Of a stretch of DNA of 5,297 nt, positions 1 through 5,297 are shown in pieces (the first letter of the stretch is position 1; the number at the start of each line of letters is the position of its first letter). Source of the DNA: Candidatus Coatesiibacteriota bacterium (GTDB taxonomy: Bacteria; B130-G9). The notes beneath the pieces are model-generated. The model ran no database searches. It was given only the letters and a program-made list of their open reading frames with translations, and had not been told where the DNA came from. Position numbers and translations under genes: made by a program. The stretch spans positions 1 to 5,297 of the forward strand of contig JAFGIT010000026.1 in NCBI GenBank assembly GCA_016929465.1. Reading direction: 5' to 3'.

Positions 1-298
1 AGAAGGCTTCTCGAACGTGCTGATCGAGGCGATGGCCTCAGGCCTTCCGGCTGTCGTGACCGACGTCGGCGGCAACCGGGAGGCGCTTCGCGACGGCTGG
101 GAGGGGTTCTTGTGCGGACAGAGCGCCGGGGAGCTCGCAGCGCGTATTAAGCGCATTCTAGGGGATCGCAACTTGCATCGGGAGATGTCCTTGAACGCCA
201 GGAAGAGGGCGATGGAGTTCAGTTTGGAGCGTATGGCCGATCAGACGGCGGACTTATATCTCGATCTGATCTCGCGACGAGCGGGAAGTGATCGATGA
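1..298 (+). CDS. Glycosyltransferase, GT4-like, C-terminal fragment
   Basis: This is the last 98 residues of a gene whose start lies left of the window; the first complete codon is at base 2. It opens with EGFSNVLIEAMASGLPAVV, which contains the E-x7-E motif (Glu at fragment residues 1 and 9) of GT-B fold retaining glycosyltransferases of family 4, where these acids contact the nucleotide-sugar donor. TDVGGNREAL follows, a typical continuation in this family. The rest is the closing helical part of the C-terminal Rossmann domain (ELAARIKRIL, then a helix ending near LYLDLISRR). Such enzymes move a sugar from an NDP-sugar to a growing glycan or lipid at the cytoplasmic face of the membrane. 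Donor and acceptor cannot be told from this piece. The stop codon overlaps the start of the histidine kinase (ATGA), so the two are very likely co-transcribed. An internal GTG at 17 is not the true start, because the motif continues upstream of it. Confidence 0.93.
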   Translation, partial: EGFSNVLIEAMASGLPAVVTDVGGNREALRDGWEGFLCGQSAGELAARIKRILGDRNLHREMSLNARKRAMEFSLERMADQTADLYLDLISRRAGSDR

Positions 299-2223
299 AA
301 AACGCATTGCTTGTGATAATCGGGCTGCTTCTCAAGGGGCTTTCCACGTTCTTCTATGAACTGAGCGGGCTCTTCTTCTCGCATTTTATCCAATTCATGC
401 TGGCCGCGCTGGTTCTCGTCATGGTCAACATCGAGCGAAAGCGAACTCGTAGCAAGGAGTTCGTTTACCTTACTCTCGGCTTCATGCTGCTGATGTTCCA
501 GAAGTATCTGATCAGCACGGTACTCGGGATCAGGGTATTCGCTCCGGATGTCGCTCCTACAGAGGAGTATTCCTCGCTGATCTATCAAGTTCTCGAACTT
601 TTCGGCCTCATAATCTTGACGACGGCTTTCCTATATCCCGTCACCAAGCACAAGCTTCGGCTTCAGAAGATAATGGTCTATAACCTCCTCAGCGGCGTCG
701 CCATCTCGCTCGCCGTGTTTCTGTCATTCCAATTTCAACATCCACAGATTTCCTTTGCAGACCACTGGGGCTCCTGGCTCTTCGCCTCGCTGGACCTCGT
801 CCTACTGCTCGCCATCATCTTCTACACTCTTCTGGCGCGGCCGAAATCAATGCTGCTCATCGTGCTCGCGGCAGCTTTTTGGGCTCTGACGGAGGTGTTC
901 AGACTGCGGAATATTCTGGCCTTTGGTGGCCGCGATTCAACGCTGCTGATGCTGAGCGAAACGGTCCCGATACTGGTGTATGTCCTGCTTGTTATAGCCA
1001 TCTACCGGGATATATCAGGGCAATACATCAGCCTTCACATCGCGACGATGAAGAGCAAGCGAAGGCTGCAGGCGATCTTCGACGGTATAACAGACGGAAT
1101 AGTGACGCTCGATAAGGACCTGAAGGTGCTGAACGTCAACGAGAGTGAGAGGGAATTCCTGGGGCTGCCTACCGAGACGATCCTAGGCAGAACGTGCTAT
1201 GAGCTGCATGGGCGGGGCGATGAACCGTGCCCGGAATGCCCGGCGATTGCGGCACTTCAGAGTGGCAGAAAGGCCTCGGCGGCCTTTCATGTCCCGATGA
1301 GACCGGGTGAGGCCCCTTCATTTATAGAGGAGGAGGTTTTCCCGCTTTACAATCAGGTCGGCGATGTGGACCAGGTCATACTCTATATAAAGGACACAAC
1401 CGAGCGACACAGGATCGAGGAGCGAATGCGATCGCTCGACCGGCTTGCGGCGGTCGGCGAGATGTCCACGAGAATAGCGCACGAGATACGGAATCCGCTC
1501 GAGGCAATAAGCGGCTCTGCCGAATATTTGGGCCAGACGGTCGATAGTGACCTGGTCCGAGAATTTACGAAAATCATCCGCGACGAATCCCAGCGGCTCT
1601 CTAACCTGACCAAGAGCCTTTTGAATTACTCGACGCGTATCCAGCTCAATCCGAAGATGAGCAACATCAACTACCTTCTAATAGATACCAAGAAGCTCCT
1701 GAAGACAGAGTTCGATGAGGCTCAGTCGAAGCTCAGGCTCGTCCTCGACAGGAATATCCCTGACACCGTCTTCGACCCCGGGCTGATCAAACAGGTCATC
1801 ATAAACCTGCTCATAAACTCGCTCGAGGCGACCGACGGACCTGGCGCGGTCCTTCTCAAGACCAGCCTCAATCGCCCCGGCTCAGTCGAAGAGTTGGAGC
1901 CAGAGAACGAGGCTCCAGAGGTCGAGTTCACCTCAGGTGAAGCGCTCCATCACCTCGTCGGCAACGACGAGCTCAGGGCACGAGAGCACATAGCGGTCTA
2001 TTGCAGGGATTTCGGAAAGGGCATCGACGAGAAGATGATAAGGACCATCTTCAATCCGTTCACGACGAGCAAGACAAAGGGCTCTGGATTGGGGCTCGCC
2101 ACCAGCGAGAAGATAGTGACCGAACACAGCGGCCTGATGGAGGTCTATTCGAAGCCAGGAATCGGCACGCTCTTTGTTGTCAGGCTCCCCTTCAAGCGCG
2201 ACGTAGGGAATCATCACAGGTAG
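295..2223 (+). CDS. Membrane PAS-domain sensor histidine kinase
   Basis: This 642-residue kinase senses a signal, autophosphorylates a histidine and passes the phosphate to a response regulator. Residues 1-240 are strongly hydrophobic with roughly seven or eight membrane segments (about 2-18, 25-46, 56-78, 96-116, 127-147, 158-181, 186-200, 222-237) and no large external domain. A PAS domain spans about 255-370 and carries C301, C312 and C315 in CYELHGRGDEPCPECP. HisKA covers about 378-448, with the phospho-acceptor H396 in AHEIRNPLEAI. HATPase_c has the N-box (N504 and N508 in INLLINSLEA), G1 (DFGKGI, 572-577), F-box (FNPF, 586-589) and G2 (GSGLGL, 596-601), so it should be catalytically active. 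The N-box to G1 distance is about 64 residues, longer than usual because of an acidic stretch near 526-564. ATG 295 is preceded by GGGAAG with a 6-base gap and overlaps the glycosyltransferase stop. No receiver domain or partner regulator is in the window. The architecture is certain; the signal and target are unknown. Confidence 0.96.
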   Translation: MKNALLVIIGLLLKGLSTFFYELSGLFFSHFIQFMLAALVLVMVNIERKRTRSKEFVYLTLGFMLLMFQKYLISTVLGIRVFAPDVAPTEEYSSLIYQVLELFGLIILTTAFLYPVTKHKLRLQKIMVYNLLSGVAISLAVFLSFQFQHPQISFADHWGSWLFASLDLVLLLAIIFYTLLARPKSMLLIVLAAAFWALTEVFRLRNILAFGGRDSTLLMLSETVPILVYVLLVIAIYRDISGQYISLHIATMKSKRRLQAIFDGITDGIVTLDKDLKVLNVNESEREFLGLPTETILGRTCYELHGRGDEPCPECPAIAALQSGRKASAAFHVPMRPGEAPSFIEEEVFPLYNQVGDVDQVILYIKDTTERHRIEERMRSLDRLAAVGEMSTRIAHEIRNPLEAISGSAEYLGQTVDSDLVREFTKIIRDESQRLSNLTKSLLNYSTRIQLNPKMSNINYLLIDTKKLLKTEFDEAQSKLRLVLDRNIPDTVFDPGLIKQVIINLLINSLEATDGPGAVLLKTSLNRPGSVEELEPENEAPEVEFTSGEALHHLVGNDELRAREHIAVYCRDFGKGIDEKMIRTIFNPFTTSKTKGSGLGLATSEKIVTEHSGLMEVYSKPGIGTLFVVRLPFKRDVGNHHR

Positions 2224-2473
2224 GGAACATCGCGCGCCGGCCGATATACGGGCGAAATGCATTCGCCTGACGCCTACGGTCCAGCATCATTTCGCCGGGA
2301 CGAAGCTCAGTTCTTCTAGAGCAATCCCATCCCCGCCTTACCCGCATTTTAGGTGCTTTCTGAAGACTGGGGGACTGGTTCTCATTGTTGGGTCACTCGC
2401 TGAGCAATCTCAACAGAGATACTTGCACTTGAATCAAGAGAAATGTCCGGGCAGGAAAGCATCGAGCTCAACC
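2224..2473 (+). other. Gene-free intergenic stretch after the kinase
   Basis: No convincing coding region is present in these 250 bases; the longest ATG-started reading noticed (from 2258) stops after 20 codons and has no ribosome binding site. No hairpin followed by a T-run was found, so no intrinsic terminator for the kinase operon can be marked. It holds the competing inverted repeats at 2251-2296, a tandem GACTGG pair (2365-2370 and 2373-2378), a small hairpin ATCTC-AACA-GAGAT (2407-2420) and an 11-base near-palindrome CTTGAATCAAG (2428-2438). The last lies 35 bases upstream of the toxin promoter and could be a regulator site, but at this length chance is an adequate explanation. Confidence 0.6.
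2251..2296 (+). repeat. Competing inverted repeats (alternative hairpins)
   Basis: The arm GGCGAAATG (2251-2259) is perfectly complementary to CATTTCGCC (2288-2296), giving a 9-bp stem with a 28-base loop. The first six bases of the same arm can instead pair with TTCGCC (2262-2267) in a tight hairpin with loop ATGCA. The two folds exclude each other. They start 28 bases after the kinase stop codon, so they would lie in its 3' untranslated RNA. There is no T-tract after either arm, so this is not a standard terminator. It may be a 3'-end stabilising or processing structure, or a Rho-dependent end. Base pairing was checked by eye; the role is inference. Confidence 0.4.
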
Positions 2474-2502
2474 TTGAAAACCGAACAGCCGCAGAGTATT
2501 AT
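2474..2502 (+). promoter_or_regulatory. Sigma70-like promoter for the PIN/antitoxin pair
   Basis: TTGAAA (2474-2479) and TATTAT (2497-2502) each match the -35 and -10 consensus at five of six bases and are separated by exactly 17 bases. Transcription would start near 2508-2510, about 140 bases before the toxin start. It sits in a gene-free region before the only genes downstream, which supports a dedicated promoter for the toxin module. The housekeeping sigma consensus of this organism is not known, so activity is inferred. Confidence 0.55.
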
Positions 2503-2538
2503 CTCCCCAACCTGTGTCTATTTGTGGAGTGAAATAGC

Positions 2539-2634
2539 ATGGGATCCGACGGTGAGTATAAGAGGGATACAATGGGCAGAATGAGCATGATAAGTGCACC
2601 ACATGTCGTCATGAACATGTGGCCGTTTTTGTGA
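2539..2634 (+). CDS. Possible 31-codon leader ORF upstream of the toxin
   Basis: An ATG at 2539 opens a 31-codon reading (begins MGSDGEYKRD, ends VVMNMWPFL) that stops with TGA at 2632-2634. GGAG at 2526-2529 lies 9 bases before the ATG, an acceptable ribosome binding site, and the predicted transcript start is only about 30 bases upstream. The reading runs through the 2599-2622 palindrome and ends 17 bases before the chosen toxin start. The peptide has no recognised family; it is methionine-rich (six Met) with a hydrophobic end. It could be a leader peptide whose translation affects the hairpin and toxin initiation. It could equally be a chance ORF, because at this length coding potential cannot be judged. 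Treat as a candidate only. Confidence 0.25.
   Translation: MGSDGEYKRDTMGRMSMISAPHVVMNMWPFL
2599..2622 (+). promoter_or_regulatory. Perfect 8-bp palindrome in the toxin leader
   Basis: CCACATGT (2599-2606) and ACATGTGG (2615-2622) are exact inverted repeats around the 8-base loop CGTCATGA. The stem is followed by CCG and five T (2626-2630), and the toxin ribosome binding site begins at 2640. As DNA it could be an operator for autoregulation by the toxin-antitoxin complex. As RNA it could be a weak attenuator or a structure affecting access to the ribosome binding site. It lies about 90 bases downstream of the predicted transcript start, which is far for a simple repressor site. The symmetry is seen directly; the role is inferred. 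Confidence 0.45.
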
Positions 2635-2639
2635 GCCTC

Positions 2640-2645
2640 AGGGAG
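2640..2645 (+). promoter_or_regulatory. Ribosome binding site fixing the PIN gene start
   Basis: AGGGAG lies 6 bases before GTG 2652. In-frame GTG codons at 2619 and 2631 also exist, but the first overlaps the palindrome and neither has a comparable site at proper spacing. The conserved PIN beginning (IYIDTSV) starts only six residues after GTG 2652, so this site decides the start. Confidence 0.6.
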
Positions 2646-2651
2646 TCGAGA

Positions 2652-3119
2652 GTGAAACGGGAGCGAATCTACATTGACACGTCTGTGATCGGCGGATGCA
2701 TGGACGAGGAATTCTCCAAATGGTCTATCCAGCTATTTGACGAGTTTCGCCAGGGACTACGGATCGCCGTCGTCTCTGATCTGACCCGTAGGGAGATCGC
2801 CGGTGCTCCGGAGAACGTAAGAGATGTGCTGCTCTCCATTCCAGATGAAAACATCGAGGAGATATTCCTCGCAGAGGAGGCCGAGGCATTGGCTCAACGC
2901 TATATTGACGATGGCGTAGTGAGTGCAAAATTCGTCGCAGACGCCCAGCATATAGCCATAGCTTCTGTGGAGAGGGTAGATGTGCTAGTCAGCTGGAATT
3001 TTCAGCATATCGTCAATCTATCGAAAGTTCGCGCCTTCAATTCGGTTAATCTGCGCCTCGGCTATCCGACACTGGAAATCAGAAGCCCAAGGGAGATCAT
3101 CTATGAAAAAGAGCTTTGA
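2652..3119 (+). CDS. PIN-domain protein, VapC-like toxin
   Basis: A 155-residue PIN-domain protein, which in this family is a Mg2+-dependent ribonuclease acting on RNA in the cytoplasm. Read from GTG 2652, it begins KRERIYIDTSVIGG with the first catalytic acid D9. The second is E48 in TRREIAGAP, the third D97 in VADAQHIAIA. The fourth position falls in LVSWNFQHI, where N116 stands in the place often taken by Asp; D110 lies close by. One domain fills the whole length, with no signal peptide or membrane segment. A longer reading from GTG 2619 adds 11 residues unlike the family and is less likely. The next gene overlaps its last 17 bases, as in toxin-antitoxin pairs, but the PIN gene comes first, the reverse of classical vapBC. 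Sampled rows 2701-2760 and 2881-2940 have 29 and 31 G/C per 60, against 38 in sampled kinase and ClpC rows, weakly hinting at transfer. Toxic activity is inferred. Confidence 0.88.
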   Translation: MKRERIYIDTSVIGGCMDEEFSKWSIQLFDEFRQGLRIAVVSDLTRREIAGAPENVRDVLLSIPDENIEEIFLAEEAEALAQRYIDDGVVSAKFVADAQHIAIASVERVDVLVSWNFQHIVNLSKVRAFNSVNLRLGYPTLEIRSPREIIYEKEL

Positions 3120-3258
3120 CGCCGTGGAGTTTCAGCGAAAGGTACGCGAAGTTCTGAGCCAGGAATACGCCGCCAACCGGGAGACTTTTTTCCGCAAGTT
3201 GAGGGAGGTTCAGAGCCAAAGAGGCGAAAGGAAAATCCATTCAGGGCACCAGGACTGA
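3103..3258 (+). CDS. Small charged protein, probable antitoxin of the PIN pair
   Basis: A 51-codon gene (begins MKKSFDAVEFQRKVREVLSQ, ends HSGHQD). ATG 3103 is preceded by GGGAG (3091-3095) at a 7-base gap, inside the end of the PIN gene, and the frames overlap by 17 bases. The overlap and strong binding site argue for translational coupling and balanced output. The sequence is highly charged and predicted helical throughout, with an amphipathic pattern about residues 8-40, and no recognisable DNA-binding motif such as AbrB or ribbon-helix-helix. I recall similar short MKKxFDAV-type proteins directly after PIN proteins of this type in other bacteria; that is memory, not a search. The likely role is to bind and block the nuclease. 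Lacking a DNA-binding domain, it may not repress its own promoter. Confidence 0.72.
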   Translation: MKKSFDAVEFQRKVREVLSQEYAANRETFFRKLREVQSQRGERKIHSGHQD

Positions 3259-3306
3259 TAAAACCCACCCACGTGAGTGTTTACTTTCAGACGCACTTGG
3301 CTGGCC

Positions 3307-3336
3307 TTGGCAGCAGGGCAAATTCTGCTCAAAAAT
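3307..3336 (+). promoter_or_regulatory. Weak candidate promoter and hairpin before clpC
   Basis: TTGGCA (3307-3312) and AAAAAT (3331-3336) with an 18-base spacer match the -35 at five and the -10 at four of six bases. The spacer contains an inverted repeat AGCAG (3312-3316) and CTGCT (3325-3329), extendable by two G-T pairs to a CAAA loop, which could be a regulator site. No CIRCE element and no CtsR heptad repeat, the usual heat-shock operators for clp genes, are visible. Read-through from the toxin promoter is also possible because no terminator is seen after 3258. Confidence 0.25.
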
Positions 3337-3369
3337 CAATATGAAATCGATAGACCGAGGTTGACTGAC

Positions 3370-5297
3370 ATGGCAAATCCGAGATTTACAGATAAGGCGC
3401 AGGAGGCGATAGCGCTCGCACAGCGGACGATGCGGCAGCTGTCTCAGAACCAGCTCGCGACGGACCACCTCCTATACGGCTTGTTCTTTCTGGACGACTC
3501 CATAGTTGCCCAGATTGCGACCGAGGCCGGACTCGACCCGGAGCGGTGCAAGGAGCAGATACGAGATGAGGTTTATCGTGGGCAGATACCATCGAGCGGC
3601 GCCGAGACGGGCGAGCAGATGTTCATCACGCCCGATTTCGACCAGGCGATGAAGGCGGCCGAGCGGGAGGCGAAGCGATTCGGGGACGAGCTCATCGGCT
3701 GCGAGCACCTTCTGATCGGCATCATAGGCGCCGAGAACAGCCCAGGAGCTGCGCTTGCGAGGAAGATCGGCCTCTCCAAAGAGGAAGTCTATCTCGCGCT
3801 CCAGAAAGTGAGGGGATCCGGAAGGGTGACGGACGAGACGCCAGAGGAGAAATACAGCCCCTTGAAGAGGTTCGGCGTCGATCTCACTGAGCTCGCAAGG
3901 GCAGGCAAACTCTCCCCTGTCATTGGGCGAGAGTCGGAGATAAGGCGCGTCATCCAGATACTCTCTCGGAAGACAAAGAACAACCCGGTCCTCATTGGTG
4001 ATCCTGGGGTGGGCAAGACCGCGATTGCGGAAGGACTCGCCCAGAAGATAGTCAAGAGCGAGATACCGGAGACGCTATTGAACAGGCGACTGGTTTCGCT
4101 GGACATGGGGCAGCTCGTTGCGGGCGCGAAGTATCGCGGCGAGTTCGAGGATAGGCTGAAATCGGTCTTGAAGGAGGTTCAGGACGCGCACGGGCAGATA
4201 GTCCTTTTCATCGATGAGCTCCACACGGTCGTGGGTGCTGGTGCCGCAGAGGGCGGGATGGATGCTTCGAATTTGCTCAAGCCGCCCCTCGCAAGGGGCG
4301 ATCTGCAGTGCATCGGCGCCACCACGATAGATGAATATCGAAAGCGCATCGAAAAGGACGCTGCGCTCGAGAGGCGGTTTGCGCCGGTCCTTATCGAGGA
4401 GCCCACTATCGACGCGACTATCGAGATACTGGATGGGCTTCGTCCGAACTTCGAGAAGCACCACAGCGTAAAAATAACTGACAAGGCCATCCAGGCAGCC
4501 TCGACACTCTCCGCAAGATACATAACGGACCGATTCTTACCCGACAAGGCGATTGACCTGATTGACGAGGCTGCCTCGAAGGTGCACATCGACGCGATAT
4601 ACGTCCCGCCGCACATCCAGAAGCTGCAGAGCGAGATCGGCGACCTCAACGCCCAGGAGAAGGAGGCTGCGCTCGAACAGAACTATGAGCTGGCAGCGAA
4701 TCTGAAACAGAAGCGGCTTCAACTGCAGGACAAACTCGACCAGAAGAAGGCCGCGGACGAGAAGAAGATAGGCAGCAGAGAGCTCGTCGTCGGGGCGGAG
4801 CAGATTGCGCAGATAGTCTCATCGTGGACGGGCATCCCCGCGAGTAATCTATTGAAGGACGAGGCGGACCGGCTGGAGCGGATGGAGGAGCTGCTGCACG
4901 AGCGGCTTGTGAACCAGGATGACGCGGTGCGGCTGGTATCGGAGGCGATAAGGCGGAGCCGCGCGGGCCTTTCCGATCCCAGGCGGCCGATTGGGTCATT
5001 TATCTTCCTGGGCCCGACAGGTGTCGGCAAGACCGAGCTGGCAAAGGCGCTTGCAGAGCTTTTGTTCAACGACGAGGAGAAGCTCGTTAGGGTCGATATG
5101 TCCGAGTTCATGGAGCGGTTCGACGTGTCGAAGCTCATTGGCGCACCCCCTGGATATGTCGGCTACGATGAGGGTGGTCGTCTGACGGAGGCCGTTCGGC
5201 GTAAGCCGTATTCGATCGTGCTTTTGGACGAGATCGAAAAAGCCCACCCCGAGGTCCAGAACGTCTTGCTGCAGGTGCTCGATGACGGGCGGCTGAC
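3370..5297 (+). CDS. clpC: ClpC-type AAA+ unfoldase, N-terminal 642 residues
   Basis: An ATP-driven hexameric unfoldase that threads proteins through its pore, normally into the ClpP protease in the cytoplasm. From ATG 3370 (GAGG at 3357-3360, 9-base gap) residues 1-145 form the double Clp_N domain ([13 protein letters not shown]; second repeat near [13 protein letters not shown]). D1 has Walker A GDPGVGKT (210-217), pore loop AGAKYRGEF (251-259), Walker B VLFIDE (278-283) and arginine finger LERRF (333-337). The middle domain is short (about 415-466) with a UVR-like helix pair around [17 protein letters not shown]; ClpB has a far longer coiled coil, so ClpC is the better name. D2 has Walker A GPTGVGKT (548-555), pore loop GAPPGYVGY (591-599) and Walker B VLLDE (617-621). 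The gene runs off the window; full ClpC proteins are about 810-850 residues, so the D2 end and the ClpP-docking loop are unseen. LLKPPLARG has Pro where Ala is usual. No clpP, mcsA or mcsB lies upstream. Confidence 0.95.
   Translation, partial: MANPRFTDKAQEAIALAQRTMRQLSQNQLATDHLLYGLFFLDDSIVAQIATEAGLDPERCKEQIRDEVYRGQIPSSGAETGEQMFITPDFDQAMKAAEREAKRFGDELIGCEHLLIGIIGAENSPGAALARKIGLSKEEVYLALQKVRGSGRVTDETPEEKYSPLKRFGVDLTELARAGKLSPVIGRESEIRRVIQILSRKTKNNPVLIGDPGVGKTAIAEGLAQKIVKSEIPETLLNRRLVSLDMGQLVAGAKYRGEFEDRLKSVLKEVQDAHGQIVLFIDELHTVVGAGAAEGGMDASNLLKPPLARGDLQCIGATTIDEYRKRIEKDAALERRFAPVLIEEPTIDATIEILDGLRPNFEKHHSVKITDKAIQAASTLSARYITDRFLPDKAIDLIDEAASKVHIDAIYVPPHIQKLQSEIGDLNAQEKEAALEQNYELAANLKQKRLQLQDKLDQKKAADEKKIGSRELVVGAEQIAQIVSSWTGIPASNLLKDEADRLERMEELLHERLVNQDDAVRLVSEAIRRSRAGLSDPRRPIGSFIFLGPTGVGKTELAKALAELLFNDEEKLVRVDMSEFMERFDVSKLIGAPPGYVGYDEGGRLTEAVRRKPYSIVLLDEIEKAHPEVQNVLLQVLDDGRL

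Noticed and set aside
1933-2262. Minus-strand open reading of 109 codons over the end of the kinase
   Set aside because: It is antisense to the conserved G1, F and G2 boxes of the kinase and shows no recognisable family.
2001-2270. Plus-strand reading of 89 codons bridging the kinase end
   Set aside because: It is a shifted frame of the kinase C-terminus, with low-complexity charged composition and no independent ribosome binding site seen.
2407-2438. Terminator or CRISPR-like repeats in the intergenic region
   Set aside because: The small hairpins have 5-bp arms, no T-tract and no regular repeat-spacer spacing.
2472-2510. Heat-shock sigma32-type promoter (CTTGAAA then CCCCAA)
   Set aside because: The two elements are separated by 25 bases, well over the 13-17 expected; the sigma70 reading with TATTAT at 17 bases fits better.
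3271-3282. CACGTG-centred palindrome (ACCCACGTGAGT)
   Set aside because: The symmetry is broken outside the six-base core and short palindromes of this size are common by chance.
3259-3369. CIRCE or CtsR operator before clpC
   Set aside because: No TTAGCACTC/GAGTGCTAA repeat and no GGTCAAA heptads are present; only a short 5-bp inverted repeat is seen.
4179-4649. Minus-strand open reading of 156 codons
   Set aside because: It is antisense to ClpC D1 (Walker B, arginine finger); its length reflects G+C-rich codon bias, not coding.
4719-5138. Minus-strand open reading of 139 codons, serine-rich
   Set aside because: It lies wholly inside the ClpC gene, whose + strand reading has both Walker motifs of D2 there; the Ser/Arg-rich product is typical of an antisense shadow.

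Overview
The window is a typical bacterial stretch of about 5.3 kb with every supported gene on the + strand. The sampled coding rows are close to 60% G+C, with frequent ATA and AGG codons. No marker gene fixes the taxon. A ClpC-type unfoldase, an orphan membrane histidine kinase and a PIN-domain toxin pair would fit an environmental Gram-negative or candidate-phylum bacterium, such as a Deltaproteobacteria-like lineage, but this is only an impression.

Left block (1-2223): the C-terminal end of a GT-B fold, family 4-like glycosyltransferase overlaps by four bases (ATGA) the start of a 642-residue membrane histidine kinase. The kinase has a multi-pass hydrophobic N-terminus, one PAS domain with a three-cysteine motif, a HisKA H-box and a HATPase_c domain carrying an acidic insertion. 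The overlap implies one operon with translational coupling. The upstream part of that operon is outside the window, and no response regulator follows the kinase.

Middle block (2224-3369): about 250 bases with no recognisable gene hold a pair of competing inverted repeats. A good sigma70-like promoter follows (TTGAAA, 17-base spacer, TATTAT), then a leader of about 140 bases with a possible 31-codon ORF and a perfect 8-bp palindrome. Next come a PIN-domain protein (VapC-like) and a 51-residue charged protein, overlapping by 17 bases. The pair looks like a toxin-first type II toxin-antitoxin module under its own promoter. A 111-base gap with a short hairpin separates it from the next gene.

Right block (3370-5297, running off the end): the first 642 residues of a ClpC-class AAA+ unfoldase. 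It has a double Clp_N domain, the D1 ATPase, a short UVR-type middle domain and most of the D2 ATPase. It probably belongs to a separate transcription unit. Its closeness to the toxin module is suggestive, because antitoxins are often substrates of AAA+ proteases, but nothing in the sequence shows a functional link.
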